This document shows positions 9,807-22,494 of a stretch of DNA of 64,000 nucleotides, in pieces. The notes under the pieces were generated by a model, which ran no database searches, was not told the DNA's origin, and saw nothing but the letters and a program-made list of their open reading frames with translations. The position numbers and the translations under genes are program-made. Within the stretch, counting starts at the first letter, position 1. Each line of letters starts with the position of its first letter. Source of the DNA: Undaria pinnatifida (lineage: Eukaryota; Sar; Phaeophyceae; Laminariales; Alariaceae); NCBI GenBank assembly GCA_012845835.1, contig JABAKD010000021.1, forward strand, positions 3,498,206 to 3,562,205. The letters run 5' to 3'.

Positions 9807-12059
9807 GCAAGGACAGTAGAATGTGTAATGACGCCGATCTGTCATCGCCGAGCAGTGCCCAAGGGAATCTGCACTTTAAATGGTAAACGGGGCTCGCTGC
9901 AGGGTGTCTTGGGGGTAATACGTTGAGTACCATGTACATTGTTTGTCAAAGCTTACGTCAACGCATTGAAAGGACATGTGCCTCTCGAACTGTATGTTAT
10001 TTGGTGCACGCTGTTGTGTTGACCCGTTTACTGTTTTGTGAGGTATGGCTTGTGTTTTGGGCGATATTGATTTTGTCGTGGAAAAAGAGGAATTTTTGGC
10101 GTAACATATGAACTAACACAGTGTTAATAGTAGCACAATGTCGACGTTGCGAACGAGAAGATCAGATCGATGTCATTATGATGAGTTCAACGATGGGTTT
10201 TTGTCGACTGAGAGCAACGAACTTCAGGCAAGTGGAAACCTTTTTTTTCGATCGGAGTCAGCTGGCGCCTGCCTTGCTGCTACTGCGGCGTGCAGATACT
10301 ACTGTGGTGATGTGCGGATGCACTGCTACAAGCTTCTTCGGTGTTACGCTGCATGCCCTTGCACGTTTTCAAGGAGATGTATTGCCTAGACAATCGCAGT
10401 TGCAGGCAACTGCAGCAATACTGTAGTGTGGGGTAGGTAACTGAAATCATTGCGTAAATTACGGTGCCCCGAATGAAGCACGCCGATTAACTCACCTACT
10501 CCTGTCTACCCCAAGCCGGAGGTTGCCCTCGGCATATTATAAACCCATCTCAAGCTCGTAAATGCAAACGGGAAATAAACAAATCCCGGATTGATCCATG
10601 TGGTATGGACCTTTGGTAATTCGGTGAAACAGTCAAGACAGATGTTGTTTGAGTTTGAGGGGCGTGAGTTCGATTCTTCCTGTCACAACAGACAAAAGTT
10701 GCTTTTTGTTTTCCATTTTTATGTAATACGAGGAGGTATCGTTTTTCGTGAGCGTTTCTACTTTGCTTTTCTTAGAAAAAAAAAATCTCGTTCCAGGCAC
10801 TCCTTCCGGTTTTCTATGTTTTGTTTCGTTTAAACTGCTGCTGTAGTTGCTAAGAAGACCGACTTTGAGATTGAAAACGTGCGTTCGATTCTCGCAGAGT
10901 CACAGGCGGGGTCGCTTCGTTTTGTTATTACATATTTTACGTTGTAGCGTTCTTTATTTATACGGCTTTTTGCTCGGTTTTTGTTGGGGGGAGGTTCTCA
11001 TTCAAGGCAGGAATCATGTTTCTATTTTTTTGTTTAGCTTTTTCTACTGCTGCTGTATGTAGCTCCTAATTTCTTATTTGCCTTGCTTTTTATTGTTTTA
11101 TTTGTGGAGTTCGATTCTGGTAGAGGCACTGGCAGAGTTGTTTATTTAGCATTTTTACATATTATATAGGGTTTCTGCGTAGATTTAACAGGAAAAAAAT
11201 TGAACAAAAAAAATGGTGTCTTCCTTCTTCTGTTTTATATTTTTCACCCGGCTCTTGCGGGCGGTTCGAAAAATAACAAAAACTGTTCGTACCAGCTAGG
11301 TAGTAAGCAAGCCGCAGGCGAGAGGTGAGAGCGCGAGGACTCACTCGCACCAAACTTCTGTGGATTTCAAAGCCCCGACCTGCCTAGAGCACTACACACA
11401 GAACAAGACTATCCCTATCCGCTTGGTGCGGCAGCAGTGTTAGTAGCGCAAGACCGATGCTGCTAGTTTTTGGCCGTATGGTGGGCGATAGCTTCCGTAC
11501 TCTCCATTGGTGTGAGCTGGTCTCCGTCCATAGCGACCTCTCGTACTCGTTTTCCACGCAATACCACTAAATAAAGTGTGTTTTGTGTTTTGAGAACCTC
11601 CAAGATTCCAAGCACACGGCATCACACCCCTTATCAGGGGGGGTGGGGCGGCAACATGAGCAGTATACATACAAGGCTGCATGTATTCAACGGTGGCGGG
11701 CCCGGTAGCTACCACCGCAGTCGTCAACGGCGTGGGGTGACCTCTCAGGAAAGATCTCAATTTTACCCCGCGAAGCACAGATCCCAGGAGCTTGACTCAG
11801 TATTTCAGAGCAATGGAGTTCCCTCTAACGAGACGAGCCCCAACCCCTTGCTGAGGCGATGAAGCATTACGAGCACCAAGGGCCATACGCTGCTAATAAG
11901 TTTCATTTGAGGGTGCGATGACTGCTCTAGACGTGTAGTCTATGCTGTCTGCTGCTATGCTCTTTCTTGCTGGCCAGAAAAAAACTATCTCGCATGTGCT
12001 CCGCATGTCACAGCGACCGGGCTACTCACACTGATGTACACTCAACTTACTTTGTTTCG
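9807..12059. other. Downstream intergenic DNA, T-rich with repeated 'ttcgattc' blocks
   Basis: No gene recognised. Three blocks at about 10670, 10887 and 11108 carry 'gttcgattct', similar to a Pol III B box, followed by T-rich DNA. Part of the stretch near 11005-11095 (a 'gctgctgt' run and 'agctcct..tttcttattt') resembles 14450-14540. No complete tRNA fold could be drawn. Confidence 0.4.
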
Positions 12060-12332
12060 TAAATACAGGGTTTCCACGTAGAAATAATCGCTGATAAATT
12101 GGGCGCTAGCTTCGAAGTTTTGACCAAAGTAGGTTGCACCGCGTTTTGTTGCCGTGAAAATTTCCAGAGTGATTGGAAGTTTTGACCGAACTAGGTTGCA
12201 CCGCGTTTTGTTGCCGTGAAAATTTCCAGAGCGATTCCAAAAATGATGAATAAATTCAAGGGGGTTGGATTAATTTTACAAGCTAGCGCCCAATTTATCA
12301 GCGATTTTTTCTACGTGGAAACCCTTTATTTA
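12060..12332. mobile_element. MITE-like element with ~50-bp terminal inverted repeats
   Basis: The left end (from 12060) reads TAAATACAGGGTTTCCACGT and continues through 'aatcgctgataaattgggcgc'. The right end, ending at 12332, is its reverse complement with few mismatches ('gcgcccaatttatcagcgat', then 'acgtggaaaccc'). The interior holds two direct copies of a 62-bp block starting 'gttttgacc' at 12117 and 12179. There is no coding capacity. The ends are compatible with a TA target site, but this is not proven. A non-autonomous DNA transposon is the best explanation. Confidence 0.85.
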
Positions 12333-12736
12333 TTGTAATTATTTTACGTCTTTCTACCGGTGCTTTGGTATGGTATACGATGCGTAACTAATATGGGGTG
12401 TGAACGCTCCCGTGCAATCGGGACAATTCCCTGTACTCGCAAAACAGTACACTTCACAACCCCCTTCAGCTCCGCGGGGCCTTTGAACACTTTACCCTTT
12501 GGAAAGGTTGACGATAAAGCGCAATGTTTTCCAACTTCACACACCTTTCCCCGGCAAAAGATTCAGCGTGCGAGCAGAGTTACGGGTGCCCAAAATCACA
12601 GGATGACACCCTGAAGAACACTTGCCACCCAGACTTCGTCGAAAACCGCCATCAGTAAATATATCCAAAACTTTCTACTGAGGGGAGAGAGATCAAATAA
12701 GATGAATATTATTTGTGACCTAAACCTGCTGAAAAA

Positions 12737-13455
12737 TCTCCCCCCCCCCCCCCCCCCCCGCTCTCGCTCTCCCTTACTCAAACGCCCCACCAAATAAATA
12801 TCGAAATCCGCCAGATTAATAAACACTTCACGCACAGGATATCACCTCATTATCTTTCGAGAGCCATCTATGCCGCTGCTTCCCCCCCCCCCCCCGCCCC
12901 GAACGCCCCCTTCTTCCCCATCACCCGCACCATCGCCTAGACCTAGCACCACACGTATAACAAACCCCTCACCTAAAAAACCCTTCCTCCCCCCCCCCCC
13001 CCCCCCCCCCCCCGCCCCCCCCGCCCCCACCCCCCACCTCCCCCCCCCCCCCCCCCCCTCAACCCATCCCAACCCCACCCCCTCGAACACTCCACCCTCT
13101 CTCTACTCACTGATTGTACGACTTACCCCAGGATATACATGATAAACTGATGCATTATTTTCAAAACCGTCACATTTATCCCCTCAAAATAATGTATAGT
13201 TTCCACGCACATATTGAGCTGCCCCACACGCCCCACCCCCGCCCCAACCCCCCCCCCCCCCACACAATAATAAACTGGTGCCAAAACCGTCAGATTTATC
13301 CCCTTGAAAGGATTTATAGCTTACATGCACAAATTGCCCCCCCCTCCCCCCCCCCCCCCCCCCCCCCCCCCGCCCCTCCAAACCCGCTCGCTTTTGATCA
13401 AAACCAGGCCCCCACGTCCTTCAAAACTCCGCCCCCCCCCCACACCGGTCATTCG
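12737..13455. repeat. Poly-C tracts and C-rich low complexity
   Basis: Several uninterrupted C runs of 15-25 bases (near 12740, 12990, 13040 and 13350) in C/T-rich DNA. Open frames here are proline or glycine runs without meaning. The tracts could form i-motif or G-quadruplex structures and are likely to be length-unstable. Confidence 0.85.
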
Positions 13456-13750
13456 ACTTACAAGATTCAGTTGATAAAAGGATACATTTCCCTCCACAGC
13501 TGTCAGATTTTGTCCCCCTCAGAAACGGGTTTTATAGTTTCCGCGCACAGACTGACTAAAATCACCCTGTTGACCCTGATAGCTACACTGTAGTAGTTGT
13601 AAGGGGAGTCGCCGACCTATTATGTCCTTAATGAGGACACACAACTCGTAATGCGCGCGATCGGAGTATCACACACAGCTTGCAAAGATGAGTTTCGACG
13701 AAATCTTCGATCTCACAGCTGGAGTGTATTCTCATTTTTTTAATAAGATC
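13114..13750 (+). repeat. R1 repeat, long copy preceded by two diverged 5' copies
   Basis: The block 'gataaactgatgc..ccgtca.atttatccc..tatag.tt.c.cgcaca' occurs three times (about 13130, 13265 and 13465). Only the last continues into the full R1 body: 'tgttgaccctgatagctaca', 'ggggagtcgccgacctat', 'gcgcgatcggagtatcacac', then 'gcttgcaaagatgag'. From the ATG at 13688 it reads MSFDEIFDLTAGVYSHFFNK. The right end is T/A-rich. Confidence 0.8.
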
Positions 13751-13999
13751 AGAGAGCTACGTATTACAAGGTTCCCCTCCGGGAAGTGCTAAGTAAGAAG
13801 GGAGTGGCGCAAGAACGAAACCCAAACATCCAACATCTGACTGTCTGTGAGCAAATAAGATGTATGTACCTGGTGGTAGTAAAAACTATGCTCTTGTCCG
13901 CAGCTCGAGAAGCGGAGTGTGGGGAGGCGCCCTCCCGGGTACGGTTCGCTCTCTCGCCGTCGTGGTGGAGAACCGAAAATCAGTGGTTCCTCAACACCT

Positions 14000-14815
14000 A
14001 CCTTCACATATATATATATATATATGCCTGTCCTGTGCGAAAAACCACTCCCCGACAAAAACCACAATTTTCAACGGAACAGAGTTTTCAGAAAAATGGG
14101 AACGGAGCCTAAAATGAGAACCAAGCGTTATCTCCAGAACCATGTGGTGTATACGCTGGCTCTATTGTGATTTCTCTAGATGCTGGCTACCAAGGCGATG
14201 CCGAGGACTTCCAGCCTGAGCGACAGCTCATTCGAAGGCTGCTGTACAGCCCCACAGGACTGTCAATTTTTTAACAGCTTATTATTATCGTTAAAATACA
14301 TGTAGCATCTCTACTATAGTCTACCGCTTTGTACGGTCCTTTACCGGAAGCCTCTTCTCTTACCTTGTAGTCACGTCCTTTTTGCGCACCTATAATGGAG
14401 GACCCCACCCGATCCTTGTATATTATATAGAACTTTCTCATTCCACGCAGGAATCTCAAAAAATTTCTGGTTTTCTATTTTTTGTTTTGTTTTCTGCTGC
14501 TGCTGCTGTAGCTCCTATTTTCTTATTTGGCTTGGTTTTGGCGTCCACACTGTGGTGCTCATACCCGGCACGCTGATACCAGATACCAGGTATGTCATTG
14601 GCTTTCCTCTGCTCATCATCAGGGCTTGATTTAGTTTGAATTCTCTTTTTCACAGCAGTACACGTACAAGTACTTTTGTGTCCTGTTCTCTTCGTTCGTT
14701 GTTGTTCTTTGAATGCGGCGTGGTAATAATGCCATACTATGATATGGCAGTAGTAGTTGATAGTGGAAATTACAGGAAGACATTTATCAAATATATATTA
14801 TGAAAATTAAAATAC
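14000..14815. other. Non-coding stretch with (TA)n
   Basis: A short (at)n run at 14008-14026 and T-rich DNA at 14460-14540 that resembles 11005-11095. No gene recognised. Confidence 0.4.
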
Positions 14816-15300
14816 ACACCATCCAGCTGTGAGATCGAATATTTTGTCGAAACTCATCTTTGCAAGCTGTGTGTGATGCTCCGATCGCGCGTATTACGGG
14901 TTTTATATCCTCATTAAGGATATAGGTCGGCAAAACATATACTATAAAAATAAAAATACACTACTGTAACAGCTGTGAGATCGAATATTTTGTCGAAACT
15001 CATCTTTGCAAGCTGTGTGTGATACTCCGATCGCGCGTGTTACGGGTTGTGTGTCCTCATTAAGGATATAGGTCGGCGACTCCCCTTGCAACTACAGTGT
15101 GGCTATCAGGGTCAACAGGGTGATGTTAGGCAGTCTGTGCGCGGACACTATAAAACCCGTGTCTGAGGGGGACCAAAATCTGACAGCTGTGGAAGAAAAT
15201 GCATCAGTTTATCAAGTGAATCCTGTAAGTCGAATATCCGGTGAGGGGAGGGCGGAGTTTTGAAGGACGTGGGGGGCTGATTTTGATCAAAAGGGGGGCG
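14815..15300 (-). repeat. Two R1 copies in tandem on the minus strand
   Basis: The first copy (about 14815-14935) is short. The second (about 14940-15300) is long and reaches back to the 'tgatcaaa' segment also seen at 13395. On the minus strand the ATG frames begin MSFDKIFDLTA in both. The second copy has an in-frame nine-base insertion before 'VYFYFYSI'. Confidence 0.8.
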
Positions 15301-15519
15301 GGAGGGGGGGAGGGGGGGGAGGGGACGGATGGGGCAGGTCAATTTGTGCGTGGAAACTATAAATATTTCTCATGGGGTAGGGGGGGGAATGTGGTGGGGG
15401 GGGGCGGGGGCGGGGGGGGAGGGCTTCAGGTCGCACAGATGTAGGGGTTTGCTATACGCGTGTAAAGAAGTCCATAGTGGAAACTACAGTAAAAAAAATG
15501 TCAAATATATATTATAAAA

Positions 15520-15765
15520 ATATATATTTTATTGGATCTAGCTCAAAATTCCCCACCTACCTACCTGTTATAGGGCAAAAATACCAATAACAATCAATCA
15601 TTGTAACAGTAGTGGAGAAGACCGCTCCCATTAAGTGAAAAAAATCACCCACATAGTATACTACAGAGAGTTACCAAAAACGCAGCTTGCAAAGATGAGT
15701 ACAGTATCAACCCTAAATTCGTCGAACTCACAACTGACGTCCTTAAAAAAAAATATAAAATGATG
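15520..15765 (+). repeat. R2 copy, long form
   Basis: The reverse complement of the 464-bp unit's flank ('ctcaaaattccccacct') leads into 'gcagcttgcaaagatgagta' and 'aattcgtcgaactcacaact'. This shows that R2 extends at least 200 bases 5' of its small open frame. Confidence 0.75.
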
Positions 15766-15842
15766 AAAAGACACACCCAACCAATTCGCACCATTTCCAG
15801 CTATCACTGACACTTACTTGGCCCTGTGACGATGACCGTCGT

Positions 15843-15878
15843 GTAGACTAAATATATAGTCTATATATATTTAGTGTG
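15843..15878. other. AT-rich near-perfect palindrome
   Basis: 'actaaatatata' is followed by its reverse complement 'tatatatatttagt' around 'gtc'. It could extrude a cruciform or be the centre of a small foldback element. Confidence 0.55.
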
Positions 15879-16241
15879 GAACATCGGTGTAACTGATCTG
15901 TGTGTATTTGATTAAACGGCTATTATTGTCCACCCATCGATGTCCAGCACACCCACTAACTGTCCGTGCCGACTCGTCGTCTTGAATAGAGACAAAAATA
16001 TGTGCTATAAATTATAGCATTGTCACAAACGAGACAGACACATACATACACTGCGAGTGATACGAGCAAGCTAACAGGTGCATACGGTATACTCATACAT
16101 GTGGCGTCCGGGCTGTGTTCCTGGAGCGGCGGCGGGACTCTTGGCATTATCAAAGCCGCCAGTACGTACGCCTTCTCTCAATCGTGAACTATGTCCGCTT
16201 CACATAATATGGATTTTATTTTTCATTCCCGAGCGAGCGTA

Positions 16242-16263
16242 GCGGGCGGCGAGTGCCGCCCGC
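16242..16263. other. GC-rich hairpin, 9-bp stem and GAGT loop
   Basis: GCGGGCGGC, then GAGT, then GCCGCCCGC, within AT-rich surroundings. No T run follows on either strand, so it is not an obvious Pol III or rho-independent style terminator. Confidence 0.6.
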
Positions 16264-17404
16264 GGAACGAAGCACCTTGTATAGCGTACGAAAATCCTCA
16301 TGTCCTCCACAGCTGCAACATCAGTAGACTAGAGCAGGAGCAGCAGACAGCGGGCTAGTGTAAGTGGTGGGGGGTCCCTCGTATGGGGAAGTCTGAGGTC
16401 TCCAAATAGTCTGGAATCTTGTGCGTAGGGCCACTTTGTAGAGATCAAAAAAAGCGAATCGGAAGCACGGCGCGATGCGAACGAAGTACAAGCTGTGCAC
16501 AAAAGTGATGCCGGGCATTAGCTAGAGGAATGCCGCTTACAGGCGCCAACAGAGACGTCGCCATCAAAGATGCTACCTGTCGAGTGCTACGGGTACTCGC
16601 CGAGGTTGGGAAAAAAATACTCGTAGGGTATTATACCTCTGGCTACTCGGGTACCCGATATTTACCCTCTCTCTGGAAACTCGGAGATTCCAACTCATCG
16701 TCCCGTATACCACGTTGCATGAGCAGTGTTTGACATTTGTCGCCGCACGCCGAACTTGGGGTCAGGTCCAGGAGCCCTTTGGGAACTCTCACCCACGCCC
16801 TCGGTCGGGTTAGACCATTGGCTGCTGGATTTTTTTTGCGTGTACATCAAGGGTAGGGGGGGTATATCGTGTCTGTGTGAGAGAGATAACGTTTCTGAGA
16901 GGGGTATGAGGTTTCTGAGAAGGGTTTTCGTTAGTTTGCCCGAAATACTAGCCGGGGGGCATGATTTAAGGGATGGTGAGACGAGTTTCCATCCCCGCGA
17001 TTTCCAGGGTGAACTACCCACCGGGTGCCCGAGGTGTTGGTTATGTAGAACTAACCACTGGCAACACGGGGTACCAGGTACCAAATACGCGGCGAGTAGT
17101 CAGTGCTATTCGTGCCCGTGACAGGCATTGGCAGACGGATTATACTCGTGAGTGCGCAGGTATTATTGGCAACGGGGCCACAAAGCTACTGCACACTGAC
17201 AGTTGGCCTACATGTGGTTCGCCTTTTTGATATGCAACGACGAAAACACTGAGCTAGCAGTTGACTGCTAACTTAATGGTTGAGGTAAAGATCTAACACT
17301 GTCGCGATTGGTCGTACCAAAAAATCGTCGGTCCTAGCTTTCCTTTTGTTCGGAGATTGTATCGCGGTCGGTCGTAGATATACCCCCCCCCCCCCCCCCC
17401 CCCC

Positions 17405-18040
17405 GCTCCCTCTTGTTCAATCCCAGGCCCCCACGCCCTTAAAAACTCCGCCCTCCTCTCACCGGTTATACGACATACACGATACACTTGATAAACTGAT
17501 GCCTTTTCTTCCTCAGCTAGCTGTCAGATTTTGTCCCCTCACAAACGGGTTTTATAGTTTCCGCGCACACACTACTAACAGCACCGTATTGACCCTGGTA
17601 CAAGCTACACTGTAATTCCACAAGGGGAGTCGCGACCCAGGCTACGGTAGGGGGGTCCCCTTTTAGGCCTTTTATTTCAGTGGCTAGGGGTCACTCGCGC
17701 GAGTAACCCCTATGTTACTATGCGTTCTTGTGTTTTCTTCATGTTTTACATTGACGAAATCAATCCGGAATGCAAAGGTAATCTTAGCTGCTCCAAAACA
17801 AGTGCCTAAACCATTTTCATCCGTGAGGTACAGAGGCACTCGTGCGACTGGCTCAAACACACCACTGAAAGTGGGGGTACCCCCCCTACCGTAGCCTTGG
17901 TCTCGCCGACCTATATCCTTAATGAAGACACACACCCAGTAATACGCGCGATCGGAGTTTCACACACAGCTTGCAAAGATGAGTTTCGACAAAATCTTGG
18001 ATCTCACAATTGGAATGTATTGTTACTTTTATAATATACT
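17405..18040 (+). repeat. Long R1 copy, interrupted by a MITE
   Basis: The R1 body starts with the shared 'ccaggcccccacg' segment, runs to 'ggggagtcgc' at 17633, is interrupted, and resumes at 'cgacctatatcctta' (17907). The ATG at 17979 reads MSFDKILDLTIGMYCYFYNI. The comparison with uninterrupted R1 copies gives the empty site of the insertion. Confidence 0.85.
17634..17902. mobile_element. 269-bp MITE with TCGC target site duplication
   Basis: Left end GACCCAGGCTACGGTAGGGG; the right end is the reverse complement with GACCAAGG in place of GACCCAGG. The element is flanked by TCGC at 17630-17633 and 17903-17906, where uninterrupted R1 copies have a single TCGC. An internal near-palindrome lies at about 17688-17711 ('ggggtcactcgc' / 'gcgagtaacccc'). 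It has no meaningful coding capacity. A non-autonomous DNA transposon is well supported. Confidence 0.92.
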
Positions 18041-21000
18041 CTGCGGCGATCTCAATTGAGGGCCCCATGTTTGTGCTGTGTAAATTTTGTAACTCGCGCT
18101 CAGATGCAACATCGAACTGGATCGAAAGCGATTACCCCGCGGGCACGAACGATCCCGAACCAGAATCGCATGCCTGGTGCTGGTGCGTACCAGGGATGTG
18201 TGTTACCCGACCCGGTTGGAGAGCGGTTGGCAAATTCGTGCGCGGCTCTCGGACAAAAAGACGGTTCTTGAAGGTTTGGCGACAAAAAAAGTAAATAAAT
18301 AGAAACCCCTAGTTCTAGATAAAGTGTTGGAAACCCCCCTCATTCACGTACTCTCACAAAGGGATGGCATCGATCCATCCCCTACCGCAAGTTGTGTCGG
18401 AAACGGTTCTTCAGCGCGCTTCCGGCAGTAGTTCCTCATTTCTTGCGGTATAACCCGTAGGTTCGCACTCAAATCTGCGGGAACATGCATCCTGTACAAT
18501 GGACCGTATATTTCGACGAATTGTATACACTATATAATCTACATTGACACGCACGATGGCACACCCCTCGAGGACGGATTGTCAAGCTGCTTTTCTTGAC
18601 AGCAGGGGGAGAGCAACTAAATGCATAGTCTAGTCTAGTCTAGACTAGATATGTGTATATGGAAGCGTATCTACCGGTTTACCTCCAAAGCCACTAGACT
18701 ATATCTTCCTCATGTGTGCCCTCCTTGCATGTTGAAGATAATCGTCTCGAACATTCGCCCCGTGGGCGCCGTGGGGTGTGTGTTGTGTTGCATGCTAGAA
18801 GCGGGTTCATACAGAAGGCTTCTCTGCTGTGTTCTGTTTCCCCCCCAAGCCTCAATTCTTCTTGTTTGAGCTGCCTCGTTTCCTACTGGCTGAGAAAAAC
18901 TGTTCAAGCTGTTGTTGGCCTTTTGCCCAGACACCTTCGTCAAGTTCATGCGCACATTCTGCCCCTTCAAGGCCATGGTGGGTGTCCGCGAGAAAAATAC
19001 CATGATATACCGCGGGTTACAGTAGCTATGGCTTTGCGCGTGCCGGCGGGACCGCGCGGTGTACCGCAGGAGCTCCCACGGGTACCCGCTTGAGGTTTCG
19101 CGAGATACCACACGGGACATCGCGTGGCACCTCGTGGGCGCTCGCGGGCGCCCGCGAAAAAGCCAATATATATATATATATATATATTGCCAGAAGGCCC
19201 AACATAGTAGTCTCTGTGTCTTAGCCCTTTGCGCACCTTGGGTGCCGTTTGCTGGGCGCTGCGGTATAGCCGTCCCAGCCAGTGATCTCCGGTAGTCCTT
19301 CTGCTTCCTCCTCCTCCTCCTTCCCACGCACTTCTTTCTGCCTCCTCCTCCCCTTTCTCGTCCTCCTTCTGCCACTCCCTCCTCCTCCTCCTCCTCTTCC
19401 TCCTCCTGCCGCCTTCTCCCTGTCACCATGCTGACCTGCCAACGCCTGCATTCATGTGAAAAGTGGCGGCGACACATACTGCGCAGGTTGGAACGAGACA
19501 AACATGTCTGCAGACAGCAATGTAGCCGTGTGACCGATGGTCGTCCAGGTGTAAAGTACAAAAGTTCTACTTTGGGTTCTAGAGACGTGACTACGGGTAC
19601 AGCGCCTTAAACTACCGCCTCCCGACATAGTTGCAGCCAGGCAGGAAGCAAGAAGCTGCTGTGTGCATCTGGAATCTGGAGCGGTAGTCTAAGTTTTGGA
19701 GCCCAAAGGTGTCAACGATCCAACGGTTTTTGATCCCCTCTCCCCGATTCAAACATACAATATGTTCCGTTGGAACTCCTTGACGAGCAATTGGTTTGAA
19801 GTTTGAAAGTTGGCAACCCTTCGCCTTGGAGCTTGTTGGGCAGAGCCTGCTTTCTGGGCCTGGGCCTGAAGGATCTTAGAAAGGTACGAGCGCAAATCCT
19901 TCCACTCGGGGGTAGCTGCCCCTTCTTAGTGCGGTTGTGCAGGTGCTTTGGTGCACCCAAGTTGTGTTGCGTATCTTCGGTCGCATGGAACAACCCGTTA
20001 TTTTTTGGGGAAACGCGCTGACTTTATCTGCTGCCCTCTCAGCTCTCGGCCTCGTCTGCGCGCAAGCAACAGCTATGCTGTACACCAGCCTAGCGTACCA
20101 GGGTACGTTTGCTGTCGTTGGTTGCCTTCTGGCAAAGCTGTGTGTAAGTGCGTGTGCGCTCCCACCCGGCAGGGGGTAGCTACTGGGAGGATGCCGTGCT
20201 TTCCTTGTCCAGCCTTTTGCTCGTGTTCTGATGCAACCTGTGACACGTTGGACAGACCAGCTCACGGTACGACTCGTATCATACCTGTGGTACAAGCTGT
20301 ACAGATCAGATCATTTTGACGGATCTTCGTCAACAATATGGATCTCCAGGGGACTGATCTACGTTGTGAATGATCTGTAGACTATATCTTTCCGTAGTCG
20401 CACTGGTCTACAGGGTGTGATCACGGGCTGATGTGTGTACCCGGGTTTGTGTGCACCTTGTATACCTTGTACCTTGCACTCTGGTGCGGTACGATCTGTG
20501 TGATCTACATGCATTTCCACGTGCTTATCTGTGCAGGCCAGCAGGACAACGCCTGTTTTTTTCATGTCCCCACTCGATCATCGGCACGATCTAGATCGGG
20601 CAGATCATGATCTGTCCGACAGGTTCAACCTTCCTGTCCAGCTGATACAACTCGAAATGTTTTGTACCTCCTCGTACACTATACGCACGAGCATATTCCC
20701 CACTGATAGGGTGTTCCCTGAACGTGGTTGTCTAGTCCACACTGCTGTACAGCGAAGTTGACGGCCGGATACGGCGTTATCATAGCATACTGCTGTCGTA
20801 TTGTATTATACAACAGAAGAGCACGAAACAGGGACCCAAAACTGGGCAAAATCGCGCAGAAAGCACGACTACCTCTCCTGTTGATTGCGCTTGAGTAGAA
20901 TGCAGCAGTGACAACGGTTTGATTATACAAGGAGTTCCAATAGGAGATTGGCTTGATAGTAGTGGCAATTTCATTGTGGATTATCCCCGCCTGGGCAGCT

Positions 21001-21329
21001 TTTCTGCTGTACTGGTTTAGCCGACTCTACTTGACTGTACTTCTCTACTTCTCTAGTTCTCTGCTTGATCTGTCCCTTGATGATAAGAGTTGATGACTCC
21101 ATGGATGCCCGTCAAGGAGCTTAATATACGTTATGCTGTTCACCATCTGCTGGCAACCCCACCACCTCTGCTGCCTGTGCGCGGAAAAGCCCGCCACGCT
21201 TCTACGGACAAAGAAACACCTCCACTCAAGGTTTGCGCATTGAACGCCACTGAAAAGCCAAGTTATGGCACGTCGGACAGATCAGAATAATGTACAGATG
21301 GCACAGATCGTTTTCACGAAACTGCATCA
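18041..21329. other. No gene recognised; microsatellites only
   Basis: Holds a (ta)n run near 19168-19188 and a cct/ctc-rich tract at 19299-19412. Open frames of 70-280 codons on both strands run through these tracts and show no family motif. Around 20270-20660 'gatctg' and 'gatcatttt' variants recur without clear periodicity. Confidence 0.4.
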
Positions 21330-21339
21330 TCTGTGCAAA

Positions 21340-21780
21340 TTTTCCGAGGTTGGGTTCTGTAGGGTACGCACAAACCATACTCGCGGTATTTACCCTGGGT
21401 ATTACCCTACAAAGAACTTCTGTGAGTTCTGTAGGACATTCATACCCGTACCCGGAACATCTGGAAGTTCTGTATGACATTCATACCCGTACCCGGAACT
21501 TCTGGAAGTTCTGTACGCCAGTGCCACAAATACCCGGGGTATGGGTACATCATTTTTATAACGTATGTGAGTTCTGCACGCCCGTGCCACAATACCCGGA
21601 ACTTCTGTGCGTTCTGTAACACTTCCCTACCGTACCCGGAATTTCTGTAAGTTCTGTAAGATCCCCATACCCTAACCCGGAACTAATGTGACTTTCTGTA
21701 AGACTTGTGGCACAAACAATACCCGGGGTACGGGTATACCTTTGTTACGATACCCGGGGAGCCCACACGCATTATTTCAG
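21340..21780. repeat. Minisatellite built on a 16-bp palindrome, array 1
   Basis: Repeats of roughly 'catacccgtacccggaac' joined to 'ttctggaagttctgta'. The centre GAACTTCTGGAAGTTC (for example 21496-21511) is a perfect inverted repeat. Units vary by point changes and in spacing. Confidence 0.85.
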
Positions 21781-22494
21781 GTTTAACAACTTAAATAGTG
21801 TAGTATGAATTCTATTATGATGTCACATCTTGTCGTCAATGAAACCAACCGATCACCAAATGTACAGCAGTAGCAGTAGGTATCGTATATGATAGTAGCA
21901 CCTACTGCTGTAGGTCCTGTCCATGCCTCTTTCGTTTCTAACCGGTGGGCACGTATTATATTAACGAAGGACACTTTTGAATCAAAAATATTCGTTTTTT
22001 TTTCAAGTCGATTCGATTTGGTGGAATCATACCTGGTACGAATTTGGCGCCTATCGGGAAACCACGTATTGCGCATTGTCAATGTTTGTTCCGATCGGAA
22101 CACAGATGCATAGATCTGCCGTGACGGCGATGCAACAACCATCGACGTCTGGAAGTACTAGTTTCGCTTTCTAGTCGCGGCACCTGGCTTATCGAGCTGT
22201 GGTGGCAAATATGGGCTTGCGACCGCCATTATTTGTTTTGAAGCGCCACAGTCGGGGTACGCTATGGTATGATCATAGCGCAGTATGGCCGTGAGCGCGG
22301 CTGTTGCCCCGGACGCCACTCATTGAGGTTCACGATATATATCGCCTCTCGGTGGTGGTTTTGTCGATATTTCATAATTCCCTTAAAGCTACGACAGATC
22401 GCCTCGGGGGTTGGCCCACTGAGAACATGCCACCCATCCAAGTTGGATTAAATCCTCCACTTCAAATCGAACCCCCCCCCAAGAGGATGTGCAT

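Noticed and set aside
18710-19561. 283-codon minus-strand frame
   Set aside because: Runs through a CT-rich tract and a (TA)n repeat, with no recognisable domain and no clear splice pattern.
19937-20179. 80-codon plus-strand frame with two hydrophobic stretches
   Set aside because: Could be a small membrane protein, but there is no supporting context or family, and overlapping frames are equally long.
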